A stretch of DNA of 64,000 nucleotides. Source: Aeromonas bivalvium (GTDB lineage: Bacteria; Pseudomonadota; Gammaproteobacteria; Enterobacterales; Aeromonadaceae). Positions 28,073 to 39,972 of this stretch are shown piece by piece. How positions within the stretch are numbered: position 1 is the first letter of the stretch; every line of letters starts with the position of its first letter. The notes under the pieces are model-generated. The model ran no database searches, had not been told where the DNA came from, and was given only the letters and a program-made list of their open reading frames with translations. A program made the position numbers and the translations under genes. Location: assembly GCF_000819765.1 (NCBI RefSeq), contig NZ_CDBT01000024.1:1-64000 (forward strand), written 5' to 3'.

Positions 28073-28537
28073 ATGAAAGAGCAGCAAGACGCGACTCGAG
28101 GGGCCGGACTGATCCGCACTGTGTGCGGTGAGGATGTCGAGGCGGTGGCCAGGTTGCTGGGGCAGCTTGGTTATGAGCAGGAGACCAGGCGACTGGCTGC
28201 GGCCCTGGCCGAGGACGAACCCGAACGCCGGGTGCTGGTGGCCGTGGAGAGGGACAGGGTGGTGGGCGTCCTGGTGCTCCACCTGTTGCGCCCGCTCCAC
28301 CTGGCCAGCGGCTGGGGCCTCATCTCGGCCCTGGTGGTCGATGAGCAGGCGCGGGGCCTGGGGATCGGAGCCGCCTTGCTGGCGGCGGCCGAGGCGTTGG
28401 CCCGCTCGGCCGGCTGTGGTCAGATGGAGCTTTCCAGCAGCCTGCATCGGGAGCAGGCCCACCATTTTTATCTGGGTCAGGGCTATCTGGACAAACCCAG
28501 GCGTTTCGTCAAATCCCTGGTCGTCACGGCAACATGA
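28073..28537 (+). CDS. GNAT-family N-acetyltransferase
   Basis: A 154-residue GNAT protein. The acetyl-CoA pyrophosphate loop is ARGLGIGAALL (R/Q-x-x-G-x-G/A, about residues 94-104). The preceding beta-4 strand is 'WGLISALVVDE' and motif B is the C-terminal 'HHFYLGQGYLDKP'. ATG at 28073; an in-frame TTG four codons earlier is ignored. Substrate unknown. The stop overlaps the start of mtfA (ATGA), so the pair is translationally coupled. It is divergent from the AGCS symporter. Confidence 0.88.
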   Translation: MKEQQDATRGAGLIRTVCGEDVEAVARLLGQLGYEQETRRLAAALAEDEPERRVLVAVERDRVVGVLVLHLLRPLHLASGWGLISALVVDEQARGLGIGAALLAAAEALARSAGCGQMELSSSLHREQAHHFYLGQGYLDKPRRFVKSLVVTAT

Positions 28538-29412
28538 AGAGGAGTCGAGCAGTGGGAGTTGCATCATGGTGGGCAGGGACCCGCGTCGGTCGCTGGCTAA
28601 GCCGGCGGTTGGCTGCACCGAGTCAGTGCAAATCCAGGGCGGATGCCCGCACATCGGGCACCGTGATGGGGGAGGAGTGGCGTGAGTCGCTCTCGGCCAT
28701 TCCTATCTTGCAGGGACTGAGCGAGGGGGAGGGGGCACGGCTGGTGGCCCTGGCCGAACGACTGCTCGCCCGCAAGAGCTGGACCCTGATCGGGGTCGAG
28801 CTCAGCGAGCGGCAGCGCCGTATCCTCGCCCTGCAAGCTGCCCTGCCGGGGCTGGCCCTGGGCCTGGAGTGGTATCGCGGCTTTCACGAGATCATCATCA
28901 TTCCCGAACCCGTCTCCCGCCGTCAGCAGGTGCAGGACGAGTTTGGTCTGGTCAGCGAGTTTGAAGAGGAGAACGCCGGGGAGGCCTGGCCCCAGGGACC
29001 TCTGGTGCTGGCCTGGAGCGAGTTGCAGCAAGACGGTGACTGGGATGGCTACAACCTGATCATTCACGAGCTGGCCCACAAGCTCGACATGCTGGGAGGG
29101 GAGGCCGACGGGGCGCCGCCGCTCCCAAGCGGCATGGATCAGCGGCAATGGACCCGGGCGCTGCAGTGCGCGTTCGACGAGATGAACGACCAGCTGACCA
29201 GGGGGGAGGTGACGCAGATAGACCCTTATGCTGCCTCCCATCCCGCCGAGTTCTTCGCGGTGTGCAGCGAGAGCTTCTTCACCGATCCCCTGCGCCTTCG
29301 CGCCGTCTATCCTGCCGTTTACCAGCAGCTCGCCCGCTTCTACGGCCAGGAGCCCGCCACTCGCTTCCCGGCCACCCGATGGCTGGCGGGGGATCCCGAG
29401 GGCACTGGCTGA
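28534..29412 (+). CDS. mtfA: Zinc-dependent peptidase MtfA
   Basis: A 292-residue M90-family metallopeptidase related to E. coli MtfA, which binds and inactivates the glucose repressor Mlc. The zinc motif HELAH is in LIIHELAHKLDM (about residue 183). The distal metal ligand Glu is in the PAEFFAVCSE helix. The ATG at 28534 overlaps the stop of the GNAT gene, but the first ~45 residues are basic and unlike E. coli MtfA, so a start at 28666 is possible. A ROK (Mlc/NagC-like) regulator is encoded 19 kb away in this window, but a link is speculative. Confidence 0.9.
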   Translation: MKRSRAVGVASWWAGTRVGRWLSRRLAAPSQCKSRADARTSGTVMGEEWRESLSAIPILQGLSEGEGARLVALAERLLARKSWTLIGVELSERQRRILALQAALPGLALGLEWYRGFHEIIIIPEPVSRRQQVQDEFGLVSEFEEENAGEAWPQGPLVLAWSELQQDGDWDGYNLIIHELAHKLDMLGGEADGAPPLPSGMDQRQWTRALQCAFDEMNDQLTRGEVTQIDPYAASHPAEFFAVCSESFFTDPLRLRAVYPAVYQQLARFYGQEPATRFPATRWLAGDPEGTG

Positions 29413-29441
29413 CAGAGCGCTGGCCTGGGCGGCACAAAAAC

Positions 29442-29467
29442 AAAAAGGCACCCGAGGGTGCCTTTTT
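29442..29467. terminator. Bidirectional rho-independent terminator
   Basis: AAAAAGGCACCC pairs with GGGTGCCTTTTT, giving A/U tails on both sides, between the convergent mtfA and satP genes. Confidence 0.9.
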
Positions 29468-29499
29468 CACATCAGACTGTCTGGCTTGAGCGGTGCAGC

Positions 29500-30096
29500 T
29501 TACGCGGCAGCCTTGAGCTGGGCGGTAGCGGCTTTCTTCTGCTCGCCGATGGGAAGCACGGTGCGACCGAACTGCTCGTTGATCACGGTAGCCATGGCCA
29601 GGTAGATGGCGCTGGCGCCACAGATGATCCCTTCGAAACCGGCGATGGTGCCGATCAGGGTGCTGCCGGTGAAGTCACGGGCGGCCAGCAGGAAGAAGAG
29701 CACGGTCAGGGAGGCGAACACGAACTGCTTCACGCGGGGGAAGTTGACGGTCCCGATCAGCATGAACAGGGTGAACATGCCCCACATCAGCAGATACCAG
29801 CCCATGTAGGCGTGGGGCGTGGCGTCGGCCAGACCCATGGTCGGCATGACCAGCAGGAACACCAGGCTCCACCAGAAGGTGCCGTAGGAGATGAAGGCGG
29901 TGACACCGAAGGTGTTGCCACGCTTGTACTCCATGATGCCGGCGATGATCTGGGCCAGACCGCCATAGCACAGACCCATGGCCAGGATCATGGCGCTGAT
30001 GGGGAAGAAACCTGCGTTATGGATGTTCAGCAGAATGGTGGTCATACCGAAACCCATCAGACCCAGAGGGGCAGGGTTGGCCAATTTTTCGCTCAC
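29500..30096 (-). CDS. satP: Acetate/succinate channel SatP (GPR1/FUN34/YaaH)
   Basis: A 198-residue AceTr-family protein with six hydrophobic helices. The hallmark [18 protein letters not shown] is at the N-terminus and the C-terminal '[19 protein letters not shown]' is almost identical to E. coli SatP (YaaH). The start is a GTG at 30096 with GGAG 8 bases upstream; an open extension of 26 codons before it does not match the family. It carries acetate and succinate across the inner membrane. It fits with the ActP-like symporter 8 kb away. The upstream AT-rich stretch (30180-30300) probably holds its promoter. Confidence 0.95.
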   Translation of the reverse strand: MSEKLANPAPLGLMGFGMTTILLNIHNAGFFPISAMILAMGLCYGGLAQIIAGIMEYKRGNTFGVTAFISYGTFWWSLVFLLVMPTMGLADATPHAYMGWYLLMWGMFTLFMLIGTVNFPRVKQFVFASLTVLFFLLAARDFTGSTLIGTIAGFEGIICGASAIYLAMATVINEQFGRTVLPIGEQKKAATAQLKAAA

Positions 30097-31174
30097 TTGG
30101 TGTTCTCCAAAAGATAGAGGTGGGGGGTTGATCAAAGGACGCGGGATTTTAGGCAGGGCCCCACGCCCTCGCAAGGGGGGAGGGGGGATTAATGATAAAA
30201 AAACTGCAACTCGGACCAGAATGGCAAGAAGTCGTGGAAAACTGGTAGTTATCTGGTAAATGAAAAGCGTTTTTTAGGTTATTTTTTTGTGTTCGTCCGC
30301 AACGGGAAAGCCATGCCCAGGCACGCCCCTGGCCTGTTTCGTTCCGGGTATGGCTCGTCTGGCCCCTTGTCTTGTCCTCAGCATACCGTCAGCCGCGCAG
30401 AAGCGTGCAGATCAGCCTCGCCAGCAGGCGGTTCAGACCCTTGCCCGGCGATGAGTTGCCAGGGGAAATCGGGATAAAGGGCCCTTTCACTCTCCCTTGG
30501 TGGTGAATGCCTAGAGAACCAGAGCCCGGGGCCCGGCTCTGCACAGCCGTGCCCTTGGGATTCCTGCATGTTTTTCAATCAGATATGCCATCAAACTAGA
30601 GGCGTTAAAAACCACAATGCGCTGCCGCCAGCCCCGGGGAAGGAACCCGCCATCAGCATGAAAGAGGCCTGGACCAGAGGACACCTCAGCCAGCAATAGG
30701 CCAGTGGGCTCCGTCGTCAGAGTGGGGGAGAGGGCCTGGGGTCATATCATCTGCGCCAGCAATGTACGTCAGCAGCAGGGGTGATGGGGCAGAGAGGGCG
30801 GCGCCGGGGGAGCGCGACGGGGCGCTGTATTCTGGGCCATCCAGTGCGAAGGTGTCGCCAGTCGCCAGGGTGCGGGAAAATTGGCGCCATGACGAGGGGG
30901 CGGCGCCGGGCACGAGGAAAAGCGTGGCTGATGACATTGAGCTGCTTGCCCCGAGCAATGGACCCTAGATCCAATGGGGGATAGGGAGGCATAGGCTAGT
31001 GTGCGGCACCGAAGCCATCCCGTCAGCGCCAGGGGCGCATTGCCAGCCGCCGAGGGAAAGGCAGGATGCAATGACAGGGCCGCCAGGAGCGTTGCATCAT
31101 AGCTTCAACGACAGGGATCACCGCCAGTCGCCAGGGGGAAGTAAAAGCCATGGCCTGCCCTGTCCCCGGGGCGG
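30097..31174. other. 1.08 kb region without a convincing gene
   Basis: The first ~200 bases are AT-rich and should contain the satP promoter. The rest is GC-rich with only short open frames of no recognisable family, no ribosome sites and odd composition. A 15-base motif, CGCCAGTCGCCAGGG, occurs twice (30856-30870 and 31122-31136). It may be decayed sequence or an untranslated regulatory region. I see no tRNA or attachment-site structure. Confidence 0.5.
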
Positions 31175-31606
31175 TCAAGAGGTCTGGCTGCGGGGCTGGC
31201 CGTCCCGAGCCGCCAGCAGATCCAGGGCGCCGCTGCAGCGGCGCTCCGCCGCCTCCAGCTCGGCCAGCACCATCTGGATATCTTCTTGCTGCTGGCGCAG
31301 GGCCTCGCGCTTGGCCTCTATCAACTGCACCATGGAGAGCAGCTGGGTACGGCTGGAGCGGTCGGTGTCATACATGTCAAACAGCTCGCGGATCTCCGCC
31401 AGGCTGAAGCCGAGCCGCTTGCCGCGCAGGGTAAGTTTCAGCCGGATCTTGTCCTTGTGGCTGTAGATGCGGTTCTGGCCCTCCCGGGTCGGCGAGATGA
31501 GCCCCTCGTCCTCGTAGTAGCGGATGGTGCGGGCCGTGATATCAAACTCCTGGGCCAGCTCGGAGATGCTGTAGGTGACCTCCTTGCCTGCGTGATCATG
31601 TGGCAT
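31175..31606 (-). CDS. liuR: MerR-family regulator LiuR of branched-chain acid catabolism
   Basis: A 143-residue MerR-family protein. The N-terminal winged helix reads 'YSISELAQEFDITARTIRYYEDEGLI' (about 12-37) and is followed by the RIYSHKDKIRLKL wing and a long dimerisation coiled coil. It lacks metal-binding cysteines, as LiuR does. GGAGG lies nine bases before the ATG. Its start codon lies inside the 3' end of liuE (11-bp overlap), so it is the last gene of liuABCDE-liuR, making the regulator autoregulated. LiuR is known in gammaproteobacteria to repress leucine/isovalerate genes. Its likely operator is the palindrome at 38323-38340. Confidence 0.9.
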   Translation of the reverse strand: MPHDHAGKEVTYSISELAQEFDITARTIRYYEDEGLISPTREGQNRIYSHKDKIRLKLTLRGKRLGFSLAEIRELFDMYDTDRSSRTQLLSMVQLIEAKREALRQQQEDIQMVLAELEAAERRCSGALDLLAARDGQPRSQTS

Positions 31607-32555
31607 GGCAGTTCCCCTCCTGGGTGTCCACGGTATGACCCGTTCTTCGGGCGGACAGGGCCCGCCCTACCCGGGAGCCGTTGGGACGGCCGAGCTGCTC
31701 GCTCACCCACTGGCCGGTGGCGGCCAGGGCGTCCAGCTTGACCCCGGTGCTCATGCCAAGGCCCTGTAGCAGATAGACCACCTCCTCCGAGGCGACGTTG
31801 CCCGAGGCCCCGGGGGCATAGGGGCAGCCGCCTAGCCCGGCCACCGAGCTGTCTATGGTGCGGATGCCCCGCTCCAGGGCGGGGATCAGGTTGGTCAGGG
31901 CCTGGCCATAGGTGTCATGAAAATGCACCGCGAGGCGCCCAGCCGGGATCTCCCTCAGCACCGCATCGAGCATGGGGACTACGGTGCCCAGGGTACCGAC
32001 CCCAGTGGTGTCCCCGAGGGAGATCTCGTGGCAGCCCAGATCCAGCAGGCGTTCGGCCACGGCGGCCACCCGCTTGGGGGAGGTGGGTCCGTCGAACGGG
32101 CAGGCGATGACGGTGGAAAGATAGCCGCGCACCTTGATGCCGAGGTGACGGGCCTCTGCCACCAGGGGGGCGAAGCGTACCAGTGACTCCTCCACGCCGA
32201 TGCCGATGTTGGCGCGGGTGAAGCCGTCGGAGCAGGCGGTGAAGAGGCCAATCTCGTCGACTCTGGCCTGGATCGCCGCCTGCAGACCTTGCAGGTTGGG
32301 CACCAGGGCGCCATAACGGACCGGGCCTTGGCGGGGCAGCATGGCCAGCAGTTCGGCGGAGTCCGCCATCTGTGGCACTCGCCTGGGGGAGACGAAGGCC
32401 CCTACCTCGATCCGCTGCAGGCCGCTGGCCGCGAGCCGGGTGATCAGCTCTCGCTTCTGGGGCAGGGTGAGGCGGACGGCCTCGTTCTGCAGGCCGTCCC
32501 TCGGTCCCATCTCGACCAGGCTGACCCTGTCATCGCCCTCAATGATGTGCGTCAT
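31596..32555 (-). CDS. liuE: Hydroxymethylglutaryl-CoA lyase
   Basis: A 319-residue TIM-barrel lyase that splits HMG-CoA into acetoacetate and acetyl-CoA, the last leucine-degradation step. Catalytic residues are visible: Arg and Asp in EMGPRDGLQNE, the metal ligands in HFHDTYGQ, and the active-site Cys in GLGGCPYAPGASGN. It starts 22 bp after liuD. Its 3' end overlaps liuR, and the ~20 residues beyond the usual family end share sequence with the start of liuR in another frame. Confidence 0.96.
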   Translation of the reverse strand: MTHIIEGDDRVSLVEMGPRDGLQNEAVRLTLPQKRELITRLAASGLQRIEVGAFVSPRRVPQMADSAELLAMLPRQGPVRYGALVPNLQGLQAAIQARVDEIGLFTACSDGFTRANIGIGVEESLVRFAPLVAEARHLGIKVRGYLSTVIACPFDGPTSPKRVAAVAERLLDLGCHEISLGDTTGVGTLGTVVPMLDAVLREIPAGRLAVHFHDTYGQALTNLIPALERGIRTIDSSVAGLGGCPYAPGASGNVASEEVVYLLQGLGMSTGVKLDALAATGQWVSEQLGRPNGSRVGRALSARRTGHTVDTQEGNCHAT

Positions 32556-32577
32556 CTTGCCTCCTCATGGTGACTCT

Positions 32578-34560
32578 TCATGCGCTCTCCTGCTCTGTGG
32601 CTGCTGGCTCGGCGCCCTCCCGGGCCGCGTCTTGAAAGCGCACCAGGGAGGCGCCCTGACTGATCTGCTGCCCCACCTGGCAGAGCAGCTCGGCGATCAC
32701 CCCATCCTGCTCGGCGCGCACCTGATGTTCCATCTTCATGGCCTCCATCACCAGCAGGGGTTGCCCCCGGCTGACGGATTGCCCGGCCTCGACCAGCAGG
32801 GCCACTACCAGGCCATGCATGGGGGCGCTCGCCCCCTGGGAACCCGGGGCCTGGTGATCATCATGGTGCTGATGGCGGTGATCATCGGTTGCGAAGGGAA
32901 TGCGGCGGCCCTCGAGTTGCAGCACCCAGGCCCCGTCTGCCGCCGGTGTGACGGGGCAGCGTAGCCAGCGGCCCGATCGCAGCAGGCGGAGATGATCCGC
33001 GTGCAGCTCATAGGGATACTCTTGCCCTTGCCAGGTGAGCAGGCCCGTACGTCCGATCAGGGTCAGCACCCGGGCCTCCTCGCCGATCCGTACCGCCGCC
33101 GTCAGGCTGAGGTCCGGGCCGAGCCGAAAACCGGGGGCCTGCTGCCAGGGGGAGGGGCCGGTGCGACTGGCGAGCCAGAGGGTGGCGAGCGGCCAGGCGA
33201 GGTCCGGTATGGCCAGGGGCTCGGTCGGAATGGGCCACTGGGTGTGGTGCGCCATGGCCAGCACGTCCGGCTCCTGGCACAGGCGCAGCAAGAGCGGGCC
33301 ATTGTGCACCAGGGGACCGAGGCTCAGGGCCGCCAGGGCATCGGCCAGTCTGGCGAAGGCCTCGGCGCGGCTCTGGCCGTGGGCGATCAGCTTGGCGATC
33401 ATGGGATCGTAATAGGGGCTCACCGCGTCACCGGCGCTCACACCGGTATCGATGCGCACCCCCTGTGGCCAGTGGAGCCAATGGATGGGGCCGCTCGCTG
33501 GCAAGAAACCGGCCTCTACGTCCTCGGCGTAGAGGCGCGCCTCCACCCCATGGCCGCGCAGCACCACCTCCTCCTGGGTGAGGGGCAGCGGTTGGCCCTC
33601 GGCGACCGCCAGCTGCCAGGCCACCAGATCCTGGCCGGTGACGGCCTCGGTGACCGGGTGCTCCACCTGCAGCCGGGTGTTCATCTCCATGAAGAAGAAC
33701 TCGTCCCCGCACAGCAGAAACTCGATGGTGCCGGCCCCCACATAGTCGATGGCCCGGGCGGCGGCCACGGCGGCCTCGCCCATGGCGCGGCGAAGTGCCG
33801 GGGCTATGTCGGGGGCGGGGGCCTCTTCGATCACCTTCTGGTGGCGGCGCTGCAAGGAGCAGTCCCTGTCCCCCAGATAGATGGCATGGCCCAGGGTATC
33901 GGCGAAGATCTGCACCTCCACGTGGCGGGCGCGGGGGAGATAGCGCTCCAGCAGCACGTTGTCATCCCCGAAGGCGGCGCTGGCCTCCCGCTTGACCGCC
34001 GCCAGCGCCGCGTCAAATTCGCCAATCTGCTCGACCCGGCGCATCCCCTTGCCGCCGCCACCGCTGGCGGCCTTGATGAGCAGCGGAAAGCCCACCAGGC
34101 TCGCCTGATGGCGCAACGTGTCGGGACGCTGATCCGCGCCGTGATAGCCGGGCAGTACCGGCACCCCGGCCGCCTCCATCAGCGTCTTGGCGCCAGACTT
34201 GTCCCCCATGGCGAGGATGGCGGCGCCGCTCGGGCCGATGAAGCGCAATCCCTGTCCGGCGCAGGCGTTGGCAAAGTCGCTGTTTTCCGACAGAAAACCG
34301 TAGCCGGGGTGGATGGCATCGGCGTTGGTCTGCTGGGCGATGCGCAGCACCTTGTCGGTGTCGAGGTAGCTCTCCCGGGCCGGGGCGGGCCCCAGATGCC
34401 AGGCCTCGTCGGCTTGCCGCACATGCATGGCGCTGGCGTCGGCGTCCGAGTAGAGGGCGATGGTGTGAATGCCGAGGCGGCGCGCGGTCTGGATGATGCG
34501 CACGGCAATTTCGCCTCTATTGGCAATCAGCAGGCGCTTGATGGGCTGGTATTGAGTCAT
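32578..34560 (-). CDS. liuD: Methylcrotonyl-CoA carboxylase, biotin-carrying alpha subunit
   Basis: A 660-residue acyl-CoA carboxylase subunit. The biotin carboxylase half (1-450) has the ATP-grasp glycine loop GGGGKGMR (about 165) and the 'EMNTRLQVEHPVTE' catalytic segment. A linker (MCC/BT) domain follows, and the biotinyl-lipoyl domain at the C-terminus has biotin-Lys in EAMKMEH. With LiuB it carboxylates 3-methylcrotonyl-CoA. A His/Asp-rich stretch precedes the biotinyl domain. The ATG overlaps the liuC stop (ATGA), so expression is coupled. Confidence 0.95.
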   Translation of the reverse strand: MTQYQPIKRLLIANRGEIAVRIIQTARRLGIHTIALYSDADASAMHVRQADEAWHLGPAPARESYLDTDKVLRIAQQTNADAIHPGYGFLSENSDFANACAGQGLRFIGPSGAAILAMGDKSGAKTLMEAAGVPVLPGYHGADQRPDTLRHQASLVGFPLLIKAASGGGGKGMRRVEQIGEFDAALAAVKREASAAFGDDNVLLERYLPRARHVEVQIFADTLGHAIYLGDRDCSLQRRHQKVIEEAPAPDIAPALRRAMGEAAVAAARAIDYVGAGTIEFLLCGDEFFFMEMNTRLQVEHPVTEAVTGQDLVAWQLAVAEGQPLPLTQEEVVLRGHGVEARLYAEDVEAGFLPASGPIHWLHWPQGVRIDTGVSAGDAVSPYYDPMIAKLIAHGQSRAEAFARLADALAALSLGPLVHNGPLLLRLCQEPDVLAMAHHTQWPIPTEPLAIPDLAWPLATLWLASRTGPSPWQQAPGFRLGPDLSLTAAVRIGEEARVLTLIGRTGLLTWQGQEYPYELHADHLRLLRSGRWLRCPVTPAADGAWVLQLEGRRIPFATDDHRHQHHDDHQAPGSQGASAPMHGLVVALLVEAGQSVSRGQPLLVMEAMKMEHQVRAEQDGVIAELLCQVGQQISQGASLVRFQDAAREGAEPAATEQESA

Positions 34561-35405
34561 GTCTCATCCTTGAAACGGGGGCGCCAGCTGGGGGGGCGCT
34601 TGTCGAAGAAGGCCTGGATCCCCTCCTGGGCCTCGAGGCCGACCCGCACCCGGGCGATGGTCTCGACGGTTCTCTCTTCGTGCTGATGGCCGGGCTGGTG
34701 TTCGATGGCGGCCAGCAGCCGCTTGGTCTCCTTCATCGCCTGTGGGCCGTTGCGGCAAAGACGCATGCCGAGGGCCCGTCCCTCAGAGAGCAGCGTCTCA
34801 GGCGCACAGAGCCGGTGCGCCACGTTGAGGCGGCAGGCGGTGATGGCATCGAAGGGCTCGGCGCTCAGCATGTAGCGGCGGGCCTGGCGCATCCCCATGG
34901 CGCGCACCACATAGGGGCTGATCACCGCAGGCACCAGCCCCAGGGTCACCTCGGAGAGGCAGAAGCGGGCGTCCTCGCTGGCCAGCACTATGTCACAGGC
35001 ACAGAGCAGACCCAGCGCTCCGCCATAGGCTGCCCCCTGCACCAGGGCCACGGTGGGGAAGGGCAGCTCGTCCAGGGCTTGCATCAGGTGCGCCAGCACC
35101 CGGGCATCCTCGCGATTCTTGTCGAAGGCTGCGGGGTCGAACTCCCCCTCGGCCATCTTGCGCATCCAGTTGAGATCGGCGCCGGCGCAAAAGTGCCTGC
35201 CCTCGGCCCGCAGCAGCAGGGCATGGGGGCGGTCGGCCTCGGGCTGGCCGTGGGCCAGCTCCCTCAGGCAATCGAGCAAGCCCTGCATCAGCGCGGCGTC
35301 CAGCGCGTTGTGGCGGGCGGGGCGCGCCAGCACCAGCTCAACCAGCGGACCGTGGCGCTCAAGGCGACAACCGGCCAGGGGGTCATTGCACAGTGGGTCG
35401 GACAT
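34557..35405 (-). CDS. liuC: Methylglutaconyl-CoA hydratase
   Basis: A 282-residue crotonase-family enzyme in the usual liu position, hydrating 3-methylglutaconyl-CoA to HMG-CoA. The oxyanion loop is 'HFCAGADLNWM' and the second loop is 'AYGGALGLLCACDIVLAS'. The catalytic Glu of the second motif is in SEVTLGLVPA. The glycine loop is GGALG, lacking the first hydratase Glu, as in the AUH subgroup. 9 bp separate it from liuB and its stop overlaps liuD. Confidence 0.93.
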   Translation of the reverse strand: MSDPLCNDPLAGCRLERHGPLVELVLARPARHNALDAALMQGLLDCLRELAHGQPEADRPHALLLRAEGRHFCAGADLNWMRKMAEGEFDPAAFDKNREDARVLAHLMQALDELPFPTVALVQGAAYGGALGLLCACDIVLASEDARFCLSEVTLGLVPAVISPYVVRAMGMRQARRYMLSAEPFDAITACRLNVAHRLCAPETLLSEGRALGMRLCRNGPQAMKETKRLLAAIEHQPGHQHEERTVETIARVRVGLEAQEGIQAFFDKRPPSWRPRFKDET

Positions 35406-35414
35406 GTTAACTCC

Positions 35415-37028
<1,614 letters not shown>

Positions 37029-37083
37029 GGGTTCTCCCCCATCTGGTTGTTGTTGCCGATGGCAGGTGACAAAGGGAGCAACA

Positions 37084-38232
37084 TCATGGGTTATCTCCCA
37101 TCAGCTCGCGGCCGATGAGCCAGCGGCGGATCTCCGAGGTGCCTGCTCCTATCTCGTAGAGCTTGGCGTCCCGCAGCAGGCGGCCCGTGGGGTATTCGTT
37201 GATATAGCCGTTGCCGCCGAGCAGCTGGATGGCATCGAGCGCCATCTGGGTGGCGTTCTCGGCGGCAAACAGGATGGCGGCGGCGCAATCCTTGCGGCTG
37301 GTGCGGCCCTTGTCGCAGGCGCTTGCCACCGAATAGACCAGGGCGCGGCTGCTGGCAAGGCGGGTATACATGTCGGCGAGCTTGCCCTGAACCAGCTGAA
37401 ACTCGCCGATGGCCTGGCCGAACTGCTTGCGCTCGCGCACATAGGGGAGCACCACATCCATGCAGGCCTGCATGATGCCAAGGGGGCCGGCGGCCAGCAC
37501 CACCCGCTCGTAGTCGAGGCCGCTCATCAGCACCCGGGCCCCGCCGTGCAGGGCGCCCAGCAGGTTCTCTGCTGGCACGGGGCAATCCTCGAACACCAGC
37601 TCGCAGGTGCTGGAGCCGCGCATGCCGAGCTTGTCGAGCTTCTGGGCGGTGGAAAACCCCGGGGTGCCCGCCTCGACGATGAAGGCGGAGATCCCCTTGG
37701 CCCCGGCAGCGGGATCCGTCTTGGCATAGATGACGAAGGTGTCCGCATCCGGCCCATTGGTGATCCACATCTTGTTGCCGTTCAGCACATAGTGATCCCC
37801 CTCGCGCACTGCGGTCAGCCGCATGCTGACCACGTCTGAGCCGGCCCCCGGCTCGCTCATGGCCAGCGCTCCCACCTGTTTGCCGCTCACCAGATCGGGC
37901 AGGTAACGAGTCTTCTGGGCGTCGGTGCCGTGGCGGTGGATCTGGTTGATGCAGAGGTTGGAGTGGGCGCCGTAGGAGAGGCCGACCGAGGCGCTGGCGC
38001 GGCTCACCTGCTCCATCACCAGCACGTGGGCGAGATAGCCCAAATCCACTCCGCCACAGGACTCCGCCACCGTGATGCCGTGCAGTCCCAGCTCACCCAT
38101 TTGGGGCCAGAGATCCCGGGGGAAGCTGTTGCTCTGGTCAATCTCGGCGGCCCGCGGCGCGATCACTTTCTGGCAGAAGGCCTCGACCTGCTCGGTCAGG
38201 GCGCACAGGGTCTCGTCCATCACTGTGTGCAT
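37084..38232 (-). CDS. liuA: Isovaleryl-CoA dehydrogenase
   Basis: A 382-residue FAD acyl-CoA dehydrogenase. The common catalytic Glu near the C-terminus is absent ([12 protein letters not shown]). Instead a Glu is in [17 protein letters not shown], the relocated base that distinguishes isovaleryl-CoA dehydrogenase. FAD/substrate motifs [10 protein letters not shown] and the '[10 protein letters not shown]' segment are present. First gene of the liu operon, with AGGAGAG before the ATG at 38232. Electrons pass to ETF. The divergent control region with the LiuR-type palindrome lies just upstream. Confidence 0.96.
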   Translation of the reverse strand: MHTVMDETLCALTEQVEAFCQKVIAPRAAEIDQSNSFPRDLWPQMGELGLHGITVAESCGGVDLGYLAHVLVMEQVSRASASVGLSYGAHSNLCINQIHRHGTDAQKTRYLPDLVSGKQVGALAMSEPGAGSDVVSMRLTAVREGDHYVLNGNKMWITNGPDADTFVIYAKTDPAAGAKGISAFIVEAGTPGFSTAQKLDKLGMRGSSTCELVFEDCPVPAENLLGALHGGARVLMSGLDYERVVLAAGPLGIMQACMDVVLPYVRERKQFGQAIGEFQLVQGKLADMYTRLASSRALVYSVASACDKGRTSRKDCAAAILFAAENATQMALDAIQLLGGNGYINEYPTGRLLRDAKLYEIGAGTSEIRRWLIGRELMGDNP

Positions 38233-38322
38233 CCTTGCTCTCCTCGTTGAAGGGGGGGGGGGTCAATGGGCCCCGTATGGGTTCAGGCAGGGGCCAAACT
38301 GGTCAGTCCATCACTCGAATAA

Positions 38323-38340
38323 GTTTACGTTAGCGTAAAC
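38323..38340. promoter_or_regulatory. Predicted LiuR operator between divergent liu and mms operons
   Basis: GTTTACG-TTAG-CGTAAAC is a perfect palindrome with 7-bp arms, extended on the right by GTAAAT, in the AT-rich centre of the 212-bp divergent region. MerR proteins bind such sites between promoter elements, and LiuR motifs are of this ACG/CGT-rich type. It lies 91 bp from liuA and 105 bp from the mmsA start, so one site may control both operons. Confidence 0.75.
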
Positions 38341-38444
38341 GTAAATCAATTGTTAGTCTAAGGTAAATTCCGGGCAAGCGAGGGGCGCCGCCGTGCCAGC
38401 CCCTGCCACCCATTCGGCGAACAAGACTCAAAGGAGTGAGGAAG

Positions 38445-39956
<1,512 letters not shown>

Positions 39957-39972
39957 AGGAGGCGAGCTGCCC

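Noticed and set aside
30310-30365. tRNA-like T-arm text (GTTCCGGGTATGGC)
   Set aside because: No acceptor, D-arm or anticodon stem could be drawn around it.
30686-30958. A 90-codon minus-strand frame in the gene-poor region
   Set aside because: No ribosome site, no recognisable family and it overlaps several equally open frames; kept only as part of the region description.
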